Below the pieces are notes generated by a model. It was not told the DNA's origin. It was given only the letters and a program-made list of their open reading frames with translations, and did not search any database. Made by a program: the position numbers and the translations under genes. A stretch of DNA of 64,000 nt. Source: Pseudomonas matsuisoli. GTDB lineage: Bacteria > Pseudomonadota > Gammaproteobacteria > Pseudomonadales > Pseudomonadaceae. Below are positions 1-9,041 of this stretch, in pieces. The number at the start of each line of letters is the position of its first letter. Positions within the stretch are counted from its first letter, which is position 1. Location of the stretch: positions 21,583 through 85,582 of the forward strand of contig NZ_BMPO01000006.1 in NCBI RefSeq assembly GCF_014647635.1, given 5' to 3'.

Positions 1-2867
1 ACCGGGGCATCATGCCGCGCCGCCTCATTCGTCATCCCCTGACCTACACGCTATCGCTGGGTGTGTACGCCAGCGCGTGGGCGTTCTACGGCACGGTGGG
101 GCTGGCCTACCAATACGGTTACGGCTTCCTGGCCGTCTACCTCGGACTGTCCGGGGCGTTCCTGCTGGCCCCCGTACTGCTCAATCCGATCCTGCGTATC
201 ACGCGCACCTATCAGCTATCCTCGCTCGCCGACCTATTCGCGTTTCGCTTTCGCAGCTCCTGGGCCGGCGCGCTGACCACGCTGTTCATGCTGATCGCGG
301 TCTTGCCGTTGCTGGCGCTGCAAATTCAGGCCGTTGTCGATTCCATCGGCATCCTCACCCGCGAGCCGCAGCCCGCACGGATCGCATTAGGGTTCTGCGC
401 CTGGATCATTCTTTTCACCATCCTGTTCGGCGCTCGGCATATCGCGACCCGGGAAAAACACGAAGGCATGGTCTTCGCCATCGCATTTGAATCGCTGGTG
501 AAGCTCATCGCGATTGCCTCGATTGGACTCTATGCGGTGTACGGCGTTTTCGGCGGTCCGGGCGCGCTGGAGCTTTGGCTGATGGAGAACCAAGTCGCCC
601 TCGCGACCCTGCACTCGCCGTTGCAGGAAGGTCCATGGCGAACGCTCTTGCTGGTGTTCTTCGCGGCCGCGATCGTCATGCCGCACATGTATCACATGAC
701 CTTCACCGAAAACCTCAACCCACGCTCGTTGGTCGTCGCCAGTTGGGCGCTACCGCTTTTCCTGCTGCTCATGAGCCTGGCGATACCACCCATCCTCTGG
801 GCGGGGTTGCGACTGGGGATCGACACGCATCCCGAATATTTCACGCTGGGCCTCGGTATTCAGGTCGACAGCCCGCTGCTGTCACTGGTGGCCTATGTCG
901 GTGGGCTGTCGGCCGCCAGCGGACTGATTATCGTCACGACGCTCGCGCTGTCGGGGATGGCGCTCAACCATCTGGTGCTGCCGCTGTACCAGCCACCTGC
1001 CGGCGGCAATATCTATCGCTGGCTTAAATGGACGCGCCGCGCGCTGATTGCCGCGATCATCATGGCGGGCTACGGCTTCTACTATCTGCTCGGCCCGGGC
1101 CAGGGCCTAACTAACCTTGGCATCGTGTCTTTCGTAGCGACGCTGCAATTTCTTCCCGCCGCCCTCTCGGTGCTGTACTGGCCGACGGCGAATCGCCGCG
1201 GCTTCATCGCCGGACTTCTCGCGGGCGCGAGCGTCTGGAGCCTGACCATGTTGCTCCCGCTAATGGGGAGTTGGCCAGGGTTCTACATCCCGGTGCTGGA
1301 CGTCGTCTACGTGCTGGACGACACGAGCTGGCACCTCGCCGCGATCGCGTCACTGGCCGCCAACGTGCTCGTGTTCACCCTGGTCTCCCTGTTCACCGAT
1401 CTCAGCCCCGAGGAACAGGCCGCCGCCGAAGCATGCGCCGTCGACAACGTGCGCCGGCCCCAGCGGCGCGATCTGGTCGCCGGCTCACCCCAGGAATTTG
1501 CCGAACAACTGGCCAAGCCGCTGGGCGCGAAGACCGCGCAAAAGGAAGTCGAGAAGGCCCTGCGGGATCTCGACCTACCCTTCGACGAATGCCGCCCTTA
1601 CGCATTGCGGCGGCTGAGGGACCGTATCGAAGCGAACCTATCCGGCCTAATGGGGCCGAGCGTTGCGCAGGACATGGTGGAAACCTTCCTGCCCTATCGT
1701 ACGGACAACGAAACCTATGTCACCGAGGACATCCACTTCATCGAAACCCGGCTCGAGGAATATCAGTCCCGCCTGACGGGCCTGGCCGCGGAGCTGGATG
1801 CCCTGCGCCGCTACCACCGCCAGACGTTGCAAGAGTTACCGATGGGCGTCTGCTCGCTCGCCAAGGATCAGGAAATCCTCATGTGGAACCGTGCGATGGA
1901 GGAACTGACCGGCGTTCCCGCATTGCAGGTCGTAGGGTCGCGCCTGACGACTCTGCCGAATCCGTGGCGCGATCTGCTGCTGGATTTCGTCGGGCAGTCG
2001 GATGAGCATCTGCACAAGAAAAGGCTTGGGCTCGATGGCCAGACACGCTGGCTCAGCTTGCACAAGGCGGCCATCATCGAACCACTTTCGCCCGTCAACA
2101 GCGGATTGGTCCTTCTCGTCGAGGATCTGACCGAAAACCAGTCTCTTGAAGACAAGCTGATTCATTCAGAACGCTTGGCCTCCATCGGACGCCTAGCTGC
2201 AGGCGTTGCCCACGAAATCGGCAATCCCATCACCGGCATCGCTTGCCTCGCCCAAAACCTGCGCGAAGAACGGGAAAACGATGAGGAAATCATCGAGACC
2301 AGCAGCCAGATCATCGAACAGACCAAACGCGTCTCGCGCATCGTCCAGTCGCTCATGAGCTTCGCCCATGCGGGGAGCCGGCAGAGTACTGAAGCGGTCA
2401 GCCTTGCGGACACCGCCCGCGAGGCGATCGGCCTGCTGTCACTCAACAAACGGGGCAACGACGTGCAGTTCTACAACCTGTGCAACCCCGAACACCTGGT
2501 GGACGGCGATCCGCAGCGGCTGGCTCAGGTGCTGATCAACCTGTTATCCAACGCCCGCGACGCCTCCCCCGCCAACGGTGTCATCCGCGCCCGGAGCGAA
2601 GCCGGTGAGCACACGATCGATCTCATCGTCGAGGACGAAGGCACAGGCATTCCCAAGGCGATCATGGACCAATTGTTCGAGCCATTCTTCACCACGAAAG
2701 AGCCAGGCCAGGGGACCGGATTGGGTCTGGCGCTGGTCTATTCGATCGTGGAAGAGCATTATGGCCAAATAATTATCGACAGCCCGGCCGATCCGATCCA
2801 ACAACGCGGTACCCGGATCAGGGTCACTTTGCCGAGGCATGTCGAAGCGGCGTCCGCCCTGACATAG
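1..2867 (+). CDS. cbrA: CbrA sensor histidine kinase (5' end cut by window)
   Basis: Membrane sensor kinase that phosphorylates CbrB and governs carbon/nitrogen balance and catabolite repression. The first visible ATG is at 12, but the frame is open to the window edge and the residues before it (RGI) fit the family, so I infer that about 30 N-terminal codons are missing. The first 480 or so visible residues form a multi-pass sodium/solute-symporter-like domain. A linker and a PAS-like region follow near 600-690. The HisKA domain has its phospho-acceptor His in GVAHEIGNP at about residue 734 of the visible protein. The HATPase part shows the N box (INLLSNARDAS), DEGTGIP and GTGLGLALV. CbrB follows 82 bases downstream, so this is a classic CbrAB pair. 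Whether the transporter-like half moves a substrate cannot be told from sequence. Confidence 0.95.
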   Translation, partial: RGIMPRRLIRHPLTYTLSLGVYASAWAFYGTVGLAYQYGYGFLAVYLGLSGAFLLAPVLLNPILRITRTYQLSSLADLFAFRFRSSWAGALTTLFMLIAVLPLLALQIQAVVDSIGILTREPQPARIALGFCAWIILFTILFGARHIATREKHEGMVFAIAFESLVKLIAIASIGLYAVYGVFGGPGALELWLMENQVALATLHSPLQEGPWRTLLLVFFAAAIVMPHMYHMTFTENLNPRSLVVASWALPLFLLLMSLAIPPILWAGLRLGIDTHPEYFTLGLGIQVDSPLLSLVAYVGGLSAASGLIIVTTLALSGMALNHLVLPLYQPPAGGNIYRWLKWTRRALIAAIIMAGYGFYYLLGPGQGLTNLGIVSFVATLQFLPAALSVLYWPTANRRGFIAGLLAGASVWSLTMLLPLMGSWPGFYIPVLDVVYVLDDTSWHLAAIASLAANVLVFTLVSLFTDLSPEEQAAAEACAVDNVRRPQRRDLVAGSPQEFAEQLAKPLGAKTAQKEVEKALRDLDLPFDECRPYALRRLRDRIEANLSGLMGPSVAQDMVETFLPYRTDNETYVTEDIHFIETRLEEYQSRLTGLAAELDALRRYHRQTLQELPMGVCSLAKDQEILMWNRAMEELTGVPALQVVGSRLTTLPNPWRDLLLDFVGQSDEHLHKKRLGLDGQTRWLSLHKAAIIEPLSPVNSGLVLLVEDLTENQSLEDKLIHSERLASIGRLAAGVAHEIGNPITGIACLAQNLREERENDEEIIETSSQIIEQTKRVSRIVQSLMSFAHAGSRQSTEAVSLADTAREAIGLLSLNKRGNDVQFYNLCNPEHLVDGDPQRLAQVLINLLSNARDASPANGVIRARSEAGEHTIDLIVEDEGTGIPKAIMDQLFEPFFTTKEPGQGTGLGLALVYSIVEEHYGQIIIDSPADPIQQRGTRIRVTLPRHVEAASALT

Positions 2868-2949
2868 ACGGCTGCGATGAGGCCTCCACCAGGCAACGTG
2901 TCTGGAATGGGCCTTCCAGTCGAATAGATCGTCGAGAGAGCCTGTTTAC

Positions 2950-4350
2950 ATGCCACACATCCTGATCGTCGAAGACGAAAGCATCATCCGCACCGCCTTG
3001 CGCCGACTGCTCGAGCGCAATCAGTACGAAGTCAGCGAAGCCGGCTCCATTCCGGAAGCGCAAGAACGCTACACCCTTTCGAGTTTCGACCTCATCATCA
3101 GCGACCTGCGCCTTCCAGGCCCGCCGGGCACCGAGCTCATCGGCCTGGCTGAAGGCAAACCGGTACTGATCATGACGAGCTACGCCAGCCTGCGCTCGGC
3201 GGTAGACTCGATGAAAATGGGCGCGGTGGACTACATCGCCAAGCCATTCGATCACGACGAAATGCTCCAGGCCGTCGCCCGGATCCTACGCATGCGCGCA
3301 GCGGCAGCGGAAACCCGTCCGCCAACTGAATCGCCCAGCGCTGATGCCAGCGATCAGGACGACATCGGCATCATTGGTCGCTGCGCACCGATGCTGGATC
3401 TGTTCGGCAAGATTCGTAAGGTCGCGCCCACCGACTCGACCGTGCTTATCCAAGGCGAATCGGGAACCGGCAAGGAACTGGTCGCTCGTGCCCTGCATAA
3501 CCTTTCGCGACGTGCAAAGGCGCCCCTGATCTCGGTCAACTGCGCCGCGATCCCGGAAACCCTCATCGAATCCGAGCTGTTTGGCCATGAAAAAGGCGCA
3601 TTCACCGGCGCCAGCGCGGCCAGAGCAGGCCTGGTCGAGGCCGCGGACGGCGGCACGCTCTTTCTCGATGAAATCGGCGAGCTGCCTCTGGAGGCGCAGG
3701 CACGTCTGCTTCGCGTACTCCAGGAAGGGGAAATCCGTCGCGTGGGTTCGGTGCAATCGCAAAAGGTCAACGTACGGTTGATCGCGGCTACGCACCGCGA
3801 TCTGAAAACCCTCTCGAAAACCGGGCAATTCCGCGAAGACCTGTATTACCGCCTCAATGTCATCGCCCTGCGGCTGCCGGCGCTACGCGAGCGCGGCAGT
3901 GATGTGAACGAAATCGCCCACGCCTTTTTGGCGCGCCAATGTTCGACCATGGGCGTGTCGACGCTGCGTTTTTCTCATGATGCTGAGCAGGCGATCCGTC
4001 ATTACAGCTGGCCTGGCAATGTGCGTGAGCTGGAGAATGCCGTGGAACGGGCGGTCATCTTGTCAGAAGGTCCGGAGATTCCGGCGGATCTGCTGGGGAT
4101 CGACATTGAGCTCGAAGGATTGGATGACGACGGCTTCGACGATGTCCCGGGCGCCCAGGCGGCCGACGATGCAGCGCTTGAGCCGACGGAGGATCTGTCG
4201 CTCGAGGACTATTTCCAACATTTCGTACTCGAACACCAAGACCACATGACGGAAACCGAACTGGCACGCAAGCTTGGTATCAGTCGGAAATGCCTCTGGG
4301 AGCGGCGCCAACGGCTCGGGATCCCGCGTCGTAAAGCGAGTACGGTCTGA
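2950..4350 (+). CDS. cbrB: CbrB, NtrC-type sigma-54 response regulator
   Basis: Response regulator that activates sigma-54 promoters, above all that of the sRNA CrcZ. The receiver domain (about 1-120) has the acidic pair VEDE near residues 7-10, phospho-acceptor Asp52 in SDLRLPG, and the conserved Lys in AKPFD. The AAA+ domain has Walker A GESGTGKE (169-176), the sigma-54 contact loop GAFTGA (216-221), and [10 protein letters not shown] as Walker B. The Fis-type helix-turn-helix is at the C-terminus ([17 protein letters not shown]). Length (466 aa) is normal for the family. It lies directly after cbrA and just before crcZ, so regulator and main target are adjacent. Confidence 0.96.
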   Translation: MPHILIVEDESIIRTALRRLLERNQYEVSEAGSIPEAQERYTLSSFDLIISDLRLPGPPGTELIGLAEGKPVLIMTSYASLRSAVDSMKMGAVDYIAKPFDHDEMLQAVARILRMRAAAAETRPPTESPSADASDQDDIGIIGRCAPMLDLFGKIRKVAPTDSTVLIQGESGTGKELVARALHNLSRRAKAPLISVNCAAIPETLIESELFGHEKGAFTGASAARAGLVEAADGGTLFLDEIGELPLEAQARLLRVLQEGEIRRVGSVQSQKVNVRLIAATHRDLKTLSKTGQFREDLYYRLNVIALRLPALRERGSDVNEIAHAFLARQCSTMGVSTLRFSHDAEQAIRHYSWPGNVRELENAVERAVILSEGPEIPADLLGIDIELEGLDDDGFDDVPGAQAADDAALEPTEDLSLEDYFQHFVLEHQDHMTETELARKLGISRKCLWERRQRLGIPRRKASTV

Positions 4351-4356
4351 CACATC

Positions 4357-4382
4357 TGTTACGGCGCAGCGCGCGCGTAACG
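4357..4382 (+). promoter_or_regulatory. Candidate CbrB upstream activating site of crcZ
   Basis: TGTTAC (4357-4362), 14 bases, then GTAACG (4377-4382) form an almost perfect palindrome. I recall TGTTAC-N12-16-GTAACA as the reported CbrB recognition form. It lies about 100 bases upstream of the -24/-12 promoter, a normal distance for an NtrC-type activator. A further GTAACG at 4400-4405 could be a second half site. CbrB binding is inferred. Confidence 0.7.
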
Positions 4383-4383
4383 C

Positions 4384-4421
4384 AAAACCGGGGTGGACGG
4401 TAACGTTTCCCCGGTTTTTTT
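4384..4421 (+). terminator. Rho-independent terminator of cbrB
   Basis: Perfect 10-bp stem AAAACCGGGG (4384-4393) with CCCCGGTTTT (4409-4418), ending in a run of T. It sits between the CbrB palindrome and the crcZ promoter and isolates crcZ from cbrA-cbrB readthrough. Confidence 0.9.
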
Positions 4422-4479
4422 ACGCCGCAAGGCTGCACAGTTTTTCATAAGCTTTTGTTTATAAAGGATATTCTAAAAC

Positions 4480-4494
4480 TGGCACACGCCCTGC
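4480..4494 (+). promoter_or_regulatory. Sigma-54 promoter of crcZ
   Basis: TGGCAC with its GG at 4481-4482 and CTGC with its GC at 4493-4494, separated by exactly 10 bases, match the -24/-12 sigma-54 promoter pattern. Transcription should begin about 12 bases after the GC, near 4506. Together with the upstream palindrome this fits RpoN/CbrB control of crcZ. Confidence 0.85.
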
Positions 4495-4505
4495 TTTACT
4501 GAACC

Positions 4506-4837
4506 GTACAACAACAATAAAAACGGCCACCCACAATAAGAACGATATATACGGCTCCGCATAACAACGATAAAAAGCAGAGACGCAGCTAACTGATTCT
4601 TTTGAAGAACGTTGTCACGGGCACGCCTGCAACCGGTTAAGAACAACAAAACTGCCTTGAAGGCAGCGGCGCTCGGTTGGATCTACAGGTCATGGCAAAA
4701 ACGGCGATCAAAGCAATCCGTTTGCTACTCGCTCCCAAATCGGGAGCGCTGGCTGAAAAACAAAAACGACAGGCCAGCAGTACGATATTCGTACACTTTC
4801 AACATCTAGGGGAGCTTCGGCTCCCCTTTGTTCTTTT
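4506..4837 (+). ncRNA. crcZ: CrcZ catabolite-repression sRNA
   Basis: An untranslated RNA of about 330 nt between cbrB and pcnB, the conserved place of crcZ in Pseudomonas. CrcZ titrates Hfq (with Crc) away from target mRNAs and so relieves catabolite repression. The sequence contains repeated A-rich motifs of the AANAANAA type: overlapping copies at 4510-4523, then 4535-4542, 4639-4649 (two overlapping) and 4756-4763, plus a near match at 4563-4570. It begins just after a sigma-54 promoter and ends in a strong hairpin with a T-rich tail. No convincing reading frame with a ribosome binding site is present. The exact 5' end is inferred from the -12 element. P. aeruginosa CrcZ is somewhat longer (about 400 nt, from memory). 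Confidence 0.9.
4808..4837 (+). terminator. Terminator of crcZ
   Basis: AGGGGAGC (4808-4815), loop TTCG, GCTCCCCT (4820-4827), then TTGTTCTTTT. This is a UUCG-type tetraloop terminator that closes crcZ. Confidence 0.93.
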
Positions 4838-5017
4838 GACAGCTAGCGCTACCGCGTTCATCATCCGCCGGTCAACCTTAGAACATGCTCATGATCTTGC
4901 CGGGCGATCACGCAACGCCACGATCGAACGGTTCCAATCGAATTCGGCACACGAATTTCGAAAGATCGCTGGCAAGCCTCGCTATTTCCACGCAAACGGG
5001 GCCACCTGCCGCAAGTC

Positions 5018-5104
5018 ATGAACAGATTCCGAGACTTTCGCGCCCCTAAAGCCATTACCATCGGCCACGGCGATTTCCCGGTCACAAGTCCAATCCAATG
5101 CTGA
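5018..5104 (+). CDS. Possible 28-codon upstream ORF overlapping the pcnB start
   Basis: ATG at 5018 opens a 28-codon frame whose TGA (5102-5104) overlaps the pcnB start as ATGCTGA. No good Shine-Dalgarno precedes it. Such an overlap could allow translational coupling to pcnB, which itself lacks a visible ribosome binding site. No similarity was recognised, and the frame may be fortuitous. Confidence 0.2.
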   Translation: MNRFRDFRAPKAITIGHGDFPVTSPIQC

Positions 5105-6486
5105 AAAAGCTGTTCCAGTCCCTCCGTTTTCCAAGGCGTCCGGCCAATGCCGTTCGCACCACGCCCCAAGTTCTGAATAAAAGTCAGCACGCACTGACGC
5201 GAGCGCAAATCAGCCGCCATGCGGTCAGCGTCGTCGAGCGCTTGCAGAAAGCCGGTTATGACGCTTATGCCGTCGGTGGATGCGTACGCGATCTACTGTT
5301 GGGGCTCTCGCCCAAGGATTACGATGTCGCCACCAACGCCACGCCTGAACAGGTACGTGCCGAGTTTCGTAATGCGCGCGTGATCGGCCGCCGCTTCAAG
5401 CTCGTGCACGTGCACTTCGGCCGCGAGATCATCGAAGTCGCCACCTTCCGCAGCCATCATCCGCAAGGCGATGATGACGAGGGTAACGCGCTCGCCTCTC
5501 AGCACGAGAGCGGCCGTATCTTGCGGGACAACATCTACGGAACGCTGGAAGACGATGCGCAGCGTCGCGACTTCACCATCAACGCGCTGTATTTTGACCC
5601 GAGCAGCGAACGTATCCTCGATTACGCGAATGGCATGCCAGACATTCGTAATCGCCTGATCCGGCTGATCGGCATGCCAGAGCGACGTTACCAGGAAGAT
5701 CCCGTTCGGATGCTACGAGCGGTACGTTTCGCCGCCAAGCTCGACTTCGAAATCGAACGGCATACCGCCGAGCCGATCGCCGAACTGGCGCCCCTGCTGG
5801 AAGACATCCCGTCACCGCGCCTTTTCGACGAAGTGCTCAAGCTGATGCTTGGCGGCAACGCCGAGCGCACCTACGAACTGTTGCTGGAATACGAGCTGTT
5901 CGAGCCGCTCTTCCCGGTCACCGCCCGTGCGATGGAGCAAAACCCCGACTACACCGATGCACTCGTGCGCCACGCGCTGGCCAACACGGATGAGCGGATC
6001 CGGCTCGGCAAACCGGTAACGCCCGCGTTCCTATTTGCCGCCCTGCTCTGGCCTGCGCTGCCTGGGCGTGCCTTGCAACTGCAGGATCGCGGCATGCCGC
6101 CGCTGCCCGCATTGCAGGAAGCTGCGCATGAATTGATCGTCGAGCAGTGCCGGCGCACCGCCGTCCCCAAGCGTTTCACCATTCCCGTACGGGAAATCTG
6201 GGATATGCAGGAGCGACTGCCCCGCCGGCACGGCAAGCGCGCCGATATGCTGCTGGAGAATCCGCGCTTTCGCGCCGGCTACGACTTCCTGTTGCTGCGT
6301 GAACAAGCGGGAGAACGCACCAACGGTCTTGGCGATTGGTGGACACGCTACCAGGACGCCAGCGATACCGAACGGCGCGGCATGATCCGTCAATTGAGCA
6401 ATAACGACAGCGCAGCGCCTGTTAAGAAGAAGCGTCGGGGTGGACGCCGACGCGGGCCGCGTACGGACCGGCCGAGCGGCGAATGA
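5098..6486 (+). CDS. pcnB: Poly(A) polymerase I
   Basis: Adds 3' poly(A) tails to RNAs and thereby promotes their decay; works with the degradosome and PNPase. Nucleotidyltransferase core near residues 56-80 with VGGCVRDLLLG and the catalytic DYD (74-76). RRDFTINAL and EDPVRMLRAVRFAAKL are typical of the class II CCA/poly(A) polymerase family. The C-terminus is a basic tail (KKKRRGGRRRG) as in bacterial poly(A) polymerases. This start gives the conserved N-terminus MLKKLFQS, though no clear ribosome binding site precedes it. folK begins within its stop codon (ATGA overlap). The region 4838-5097 between crcZ and pcnB holds presumably its promoter and leader; nothing else was recognised there. 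Confidence 0.95.
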   Translation: MLKKLFQSLRFPRRPANAVRTTPQVLNKSQHALTRAQISRHAVSVVERLQKAGYDAYAVGGCVRDLLLGLSPKDYDVATNATPEQVRAEFRNARVIGRRFKLVHVHFGREIIEVATFRSHHPQGDDDEGNALASQHESGRILRDNIYGTLEDDAQRRDFTINALYFDPSSERILDYANGMPDIRNRLIRLIGMPERRYQEDPVRMLRAVRFAAKLDFEIERHTAEPIAELAPLLEDIPSPRLFDEVLKLMLGGNAERTYELLLEYELFEPLFPVTARAMEQNPDYTDALVRHALANTDERIRLGKPVTPAFLFAALLWPALPGRALQLQDRGMPPLPALQEAAHELIVEQCRRTAVPKRFTIPVREIWDMQERLPRRHGKRADMLLENPRFRAGYDFLLLREQAGERTNGLGDWWTRYQDASDTERRGMIRQLSNNDSAAPVKKKRRGGRRRGPRTDRPSGE

Positions 6487-6989
6487 GTACGACGGTGTTC
6501 ATCGGCCTGGGGAGCAACCTGCAAGACCCGGCCGCACAACTGCGCGAGGCGCTGGCCGCGCTCGCCGCGTTACCGCAGACCACGCTCACCCTGGTGTCCT
6601 CGCTTTACAGCAGCGATCCCCTCGGCCCCGCCGACCAGCCGCGGTACGTCAATGCTGTCGCCGCGCTGGACACAACGCTCGAGCCGCTCGATCTGCTCGA
6701 CAGGCTCCAGCAGATCGAGCAGGAACAGGGCCGGGTCCGCAAGGCTGAACGATGGGGACCGCGCACGCTTGACCTCGACATTCTGCTCGTCGGCGATACC
6801 GCGATCGAGCATCCGCGCCTCAAGGTGCCGCACTATCATATGCATGCGCGCGCGTTCGTTCTTTACCCTTTGGCCGAGATCGCCCCACACCTGATATTGC
6901 CTGACGGCCGTTCCTTGCAAGAACTCTTGGCGAGCTGCCCTCGCGAAAGCCTCGAAGTCCTGGCGCCGGCGCCCTTGGTAACGCGGTAA
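6483..6989 (+). CDS. folK: 2-amino-4-hydroxy-6-hydroxymethyldihydropteridine pyrophosphokinase
   Basis: HPPK transfers pyrophosphate from ATP to 6-hydroxymethyl-7,8-dihydropterin, the step before FolP (29371-30222 in this window) in folate synthesis. The protein has 168 aa, normal length. It shows GLGSNL at the N-terminus and the HPPK signature GPRTLDLDILLVGD around residues 90-105, with the Asp residues that bind Mg-ATP. It overlaps pcnB by four bases (ATGA), so the two are probably translationally coupled. Confidence 0.95.
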   Translation: MSTTVFIGLGSNLQDPAAQLREALAALAALPQTTLTLVSSLYSSDPLGPADQPRYVNAVAALDTTLEPLDLLDRLQQIEQEQGRVRKAERWGPRTLDLDILLVGDTAIEHPRLKVPHYHMHARAFVLYPLAEIAPHLILPDGRSLQELLASCPRESLEVLAPAPLVTR

Positions 6990-7022
6990 CACCCTCGTAA
7001 CGCTACGAATTGACTTCGTTAC
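6978..7022 (+). promoter_or_regulatory. Cluster of GTAAC half sites before panB
   Basis: GTAACG (6978-6983), GTAACA (6986-6991), GTAACG (6997-7002) and the inverted CGTTAC (7017-7022) lie at the end of folK and in the 166-base gap before panB. The same hexamer occurs at crcZ and acs. A TTGACT -35-like element lies at 7010-7015, but no well-spaced -10 was found. Function unknown. Confidence 0.3.
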
Positions 7023-7155
7023 TGACGATCAGGACTATAGGCCTCCCTTTACAAGAGCCGATGCCAAAATCGGCATGACCAGGTCATAACGGATCGCCGA
7101 ACGTCTGATATCTATCTAGACGCGCAACCGCTATGCACCTGTAGCGAGGACCGAA

Positions 7156-7956
7156 ATGCCTGCCAAGACCCTGACCACGCTGCAGAAGCTCAAGGACAAG
7201 GGCGAGAAGATCGCCATGCTCACGTGTTATGACGCAACCCTGGCCCATGCCTGCGAAGAGGCCGGCATCGATGTGCTCCTCATCGGAGACTCCCTGGGCA
7301 TGGTCCTACAGGGACATGACAGCACCTTGCCAGTGACCGTGAGCGATATCGCCTACCACACGGCTTGCGTCAAACGCGGCGCTCCTGGTGCACTGATTGT
7401 TGCCGACCTTCCCTTCATGGCATACGCCACCCTCGAACAGACGTTCACAAGCGCCGCCCAGCTGATGCGGGCCGGTGCACATCTGGTCAAGATCGAGGGC
7501 GCCGCCTGGCTCGCCGAATCCATCCGGCAATTGGCGGAGCGCGGTGCGCCGGTTTGCGCTCACTTGGGGCTGACCCCGCAGGCCGTGAACGTACTAGGCG
7601 GTTACAAGGTACAGGGCCGTGGCGATGAGCAGGCCCGTCAGCTATTGGAAGATTGTGTGGCCGTGGCCGAAGCAGGCGCGGCGATGCTGGTGCTCGAATG
7701 CGTACCCAGCGAATTGGCCGCGCGGATTACCCAGGCCGTCTCGGTGCCCGTGATCGGCATAGGCGCTGGCCCCGATACCGATGGCCAGGTGCTCGTGATC
7801 CACGACATGCTCGGTTTGTCGCTATCAGGCCGGACTGCGAAGTTCGTTCGCAACTTCATGCAAGGCGAGGGAAACATCCAGGCAGCATTGCGTGCCTATG
7901 TCAAAGCCGTGAAGAACAGGGAATTCCCTGCGCCTGAGCATGGATTCTCCGCATGA
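7156..7956 (+). CDS. panB: 3-methyl-2-oxobutanoate hydroxymethyltransferase
   Basis: Transfers a hydroxymethyl group from 5,10-methylene-tetrahydrofolate to alpha-ketoisovalerate, giving ketopantoate in the pantothenate/CoA pathway. The protein has 266 aa. Family motifs are [26 protein letters not shown] (metal- and substrate-binding Asp), [13 protein letters not shown] and LVLECVP with the catalytic Glu. SD-like AGCGAGGA precedes the ATG. panC starts in its stop codon (ATGA). The folate cofactor links it functionally to folK and folP. Confidence 0.96.
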   Translation: MPAKTLTTLQKLKDKGEKIAMLTCYDATLAHACEEAGIDVLLIGDSLGMVLQGHDSTLPVTVSDIAYHTACVKRGAPGALIVADLPFMAYATLEQTFTSAAQLMRAGAHLVKIEGAAWLAESIRQLAERGAPVCAHLGLTPQAVNVLGGYKVQGRGDEQARQLLEDCVAVAEAGAAMLVLECVPSELAARITQAVSVPVIGIGAGPDTDGQVLVIHDMLGLSLSGRTAKFVRNFMQGEGNIQAALRAYVKAVKNREFPAPEHGFSA

Positions 7957-8804
7957 TCCTCGTCGAAACGGTGGGTGAGCTGCGCAACCATGTCGCGCGT
8001 GCACGGCAGGCCGGGCAACGTATCGGCTTCGTTCCAACCATGGGCAATCTTCACGCCGGCCATATCGCCCTCGTGCACCGGGCGCACGAATTGAGCGACT
8101 TTGTGGTCGCCAGCATCTTCGTCAATCCGATGCAGTTCGCTCCGACCGAAGACTTGGACAAATACCCGCGTACGCTCACCGAGGACCGCGAGAAACTCAC
8201 AGCAGCGGCATGCGATGTACTGTTCCTACCTAGCGTCCGTGAGATGTATCCGCACGGCATGGACGGCCAGACGCGCGTGACGGTTCCCGGCGTGTCGGAA
8301 GGCCTTTGTGGCGCCAGCCGGCCTGGCCACTTCGAAGGGGTGGCTACCGTTGTCAGCAAGCTGTTCAACATGGTCCAGCCCGACGTCGCCGTGTTTGGCG
8401 AAAAGGATTTCCAACAGTTGGCCGTCATTCGCAAGATGGTGGCCGACCTCAACCTTCCTATCGATATCGAAGGCCTGCCAACCGTTCGCGCGGAGGACGC
8501 GCTGGCCTTGTCGTCGCGCAACGGCTACCTCGGCGCCGAACAGCGCGCTAAGGCGCCGGAGCTCTACCGCCACCTGCGCAGGCTTGCGGATGCGATACAA
8601 GCTGGCGCGCGGGACTACGCAGATCAGCTCGGTCGCGAGTCGGCCGCACTGGAAGAGGCAGGCTTCAAGGTGGATTATCTGGAACTTCGTGAGCCGGCCA
8701 CGTTGAAACCCGCCACCGCAGACGATCGCCACCTGATTCTTCTCGTGGCGGCCTACCTTGGCCAAACGCGCTTGATCGATAACCTGGCATTCGATGTGAA
8801 CTGA
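7953..8804 (+). CDS. panC: Pantothenate synthetase
   Basis: Condenses pantoate and beta-alanine with ATP to give pantothenate. The protein has 283 aa. The nucleotidyl-transferase signature [14 protein letters not shown] (HxGH) is near residues 30-43, with GEKDFQQL and ALSSRNGYL (KMSKS-like) further on. It overlaps panB by four bases. In P. aeruginosa panD (aspartate decarboxylase, the beta-alanine source) follows panC. Here only 237 bases separate panC from pgi and I see no panD or remnant there, so beta-alanine must come from a gene elsewhere or another route. Confidence 0.96.
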   Translation: MILVETVGELRNHVARARQAGQRIGFVPTMGNLHAGHIALVHRAHELSDFVVASIFVNPMQFAPTEDLDKYPRTLTEDREKLTAAACDVLFLPSVREMYPHGMDGQTRVTVPGVSEGLCGASRPGHFEGVATVVSKLFNMVQPDVAVFGEKDFQQLAVIRKMVADLNLPIDIEGLPTVRAEDALALSSRNGYLGAEQRAKAPELYRHLRRLADAIQAGARDYADQLGRESAALEEAGFKVDYLELREPATLKPATADDRHLILLVAAYLGQTRLIDNLAFDVN

Positions 8805-9041
8805 TAGCCTTCTTCACGCGCGGCGGCAGGCATTGGATGTACCGCCCCGCGCATGGACGTTCACGCGATGTCCGATAGGCAAACGATGCGAAATGAATGA
8901 CGCTCGTCGTCGGAACCGCTTGATCTTTTTGGGCTCGAATACTCGCGACTGTGCCTGGCCACGCCTTCGCACGGCCACGCGGCATCCATTCAGGACGAGC
9001 CAAGGGCATACAGACAGTTAAAGAAAGGAAGCCGACCCGCC

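Noticed and set aside
4612..5021. Short open frames within and after crcZ
   Set aside because: No ribosome binding sites; the region matches an sRNA with its own promoter and terminator.
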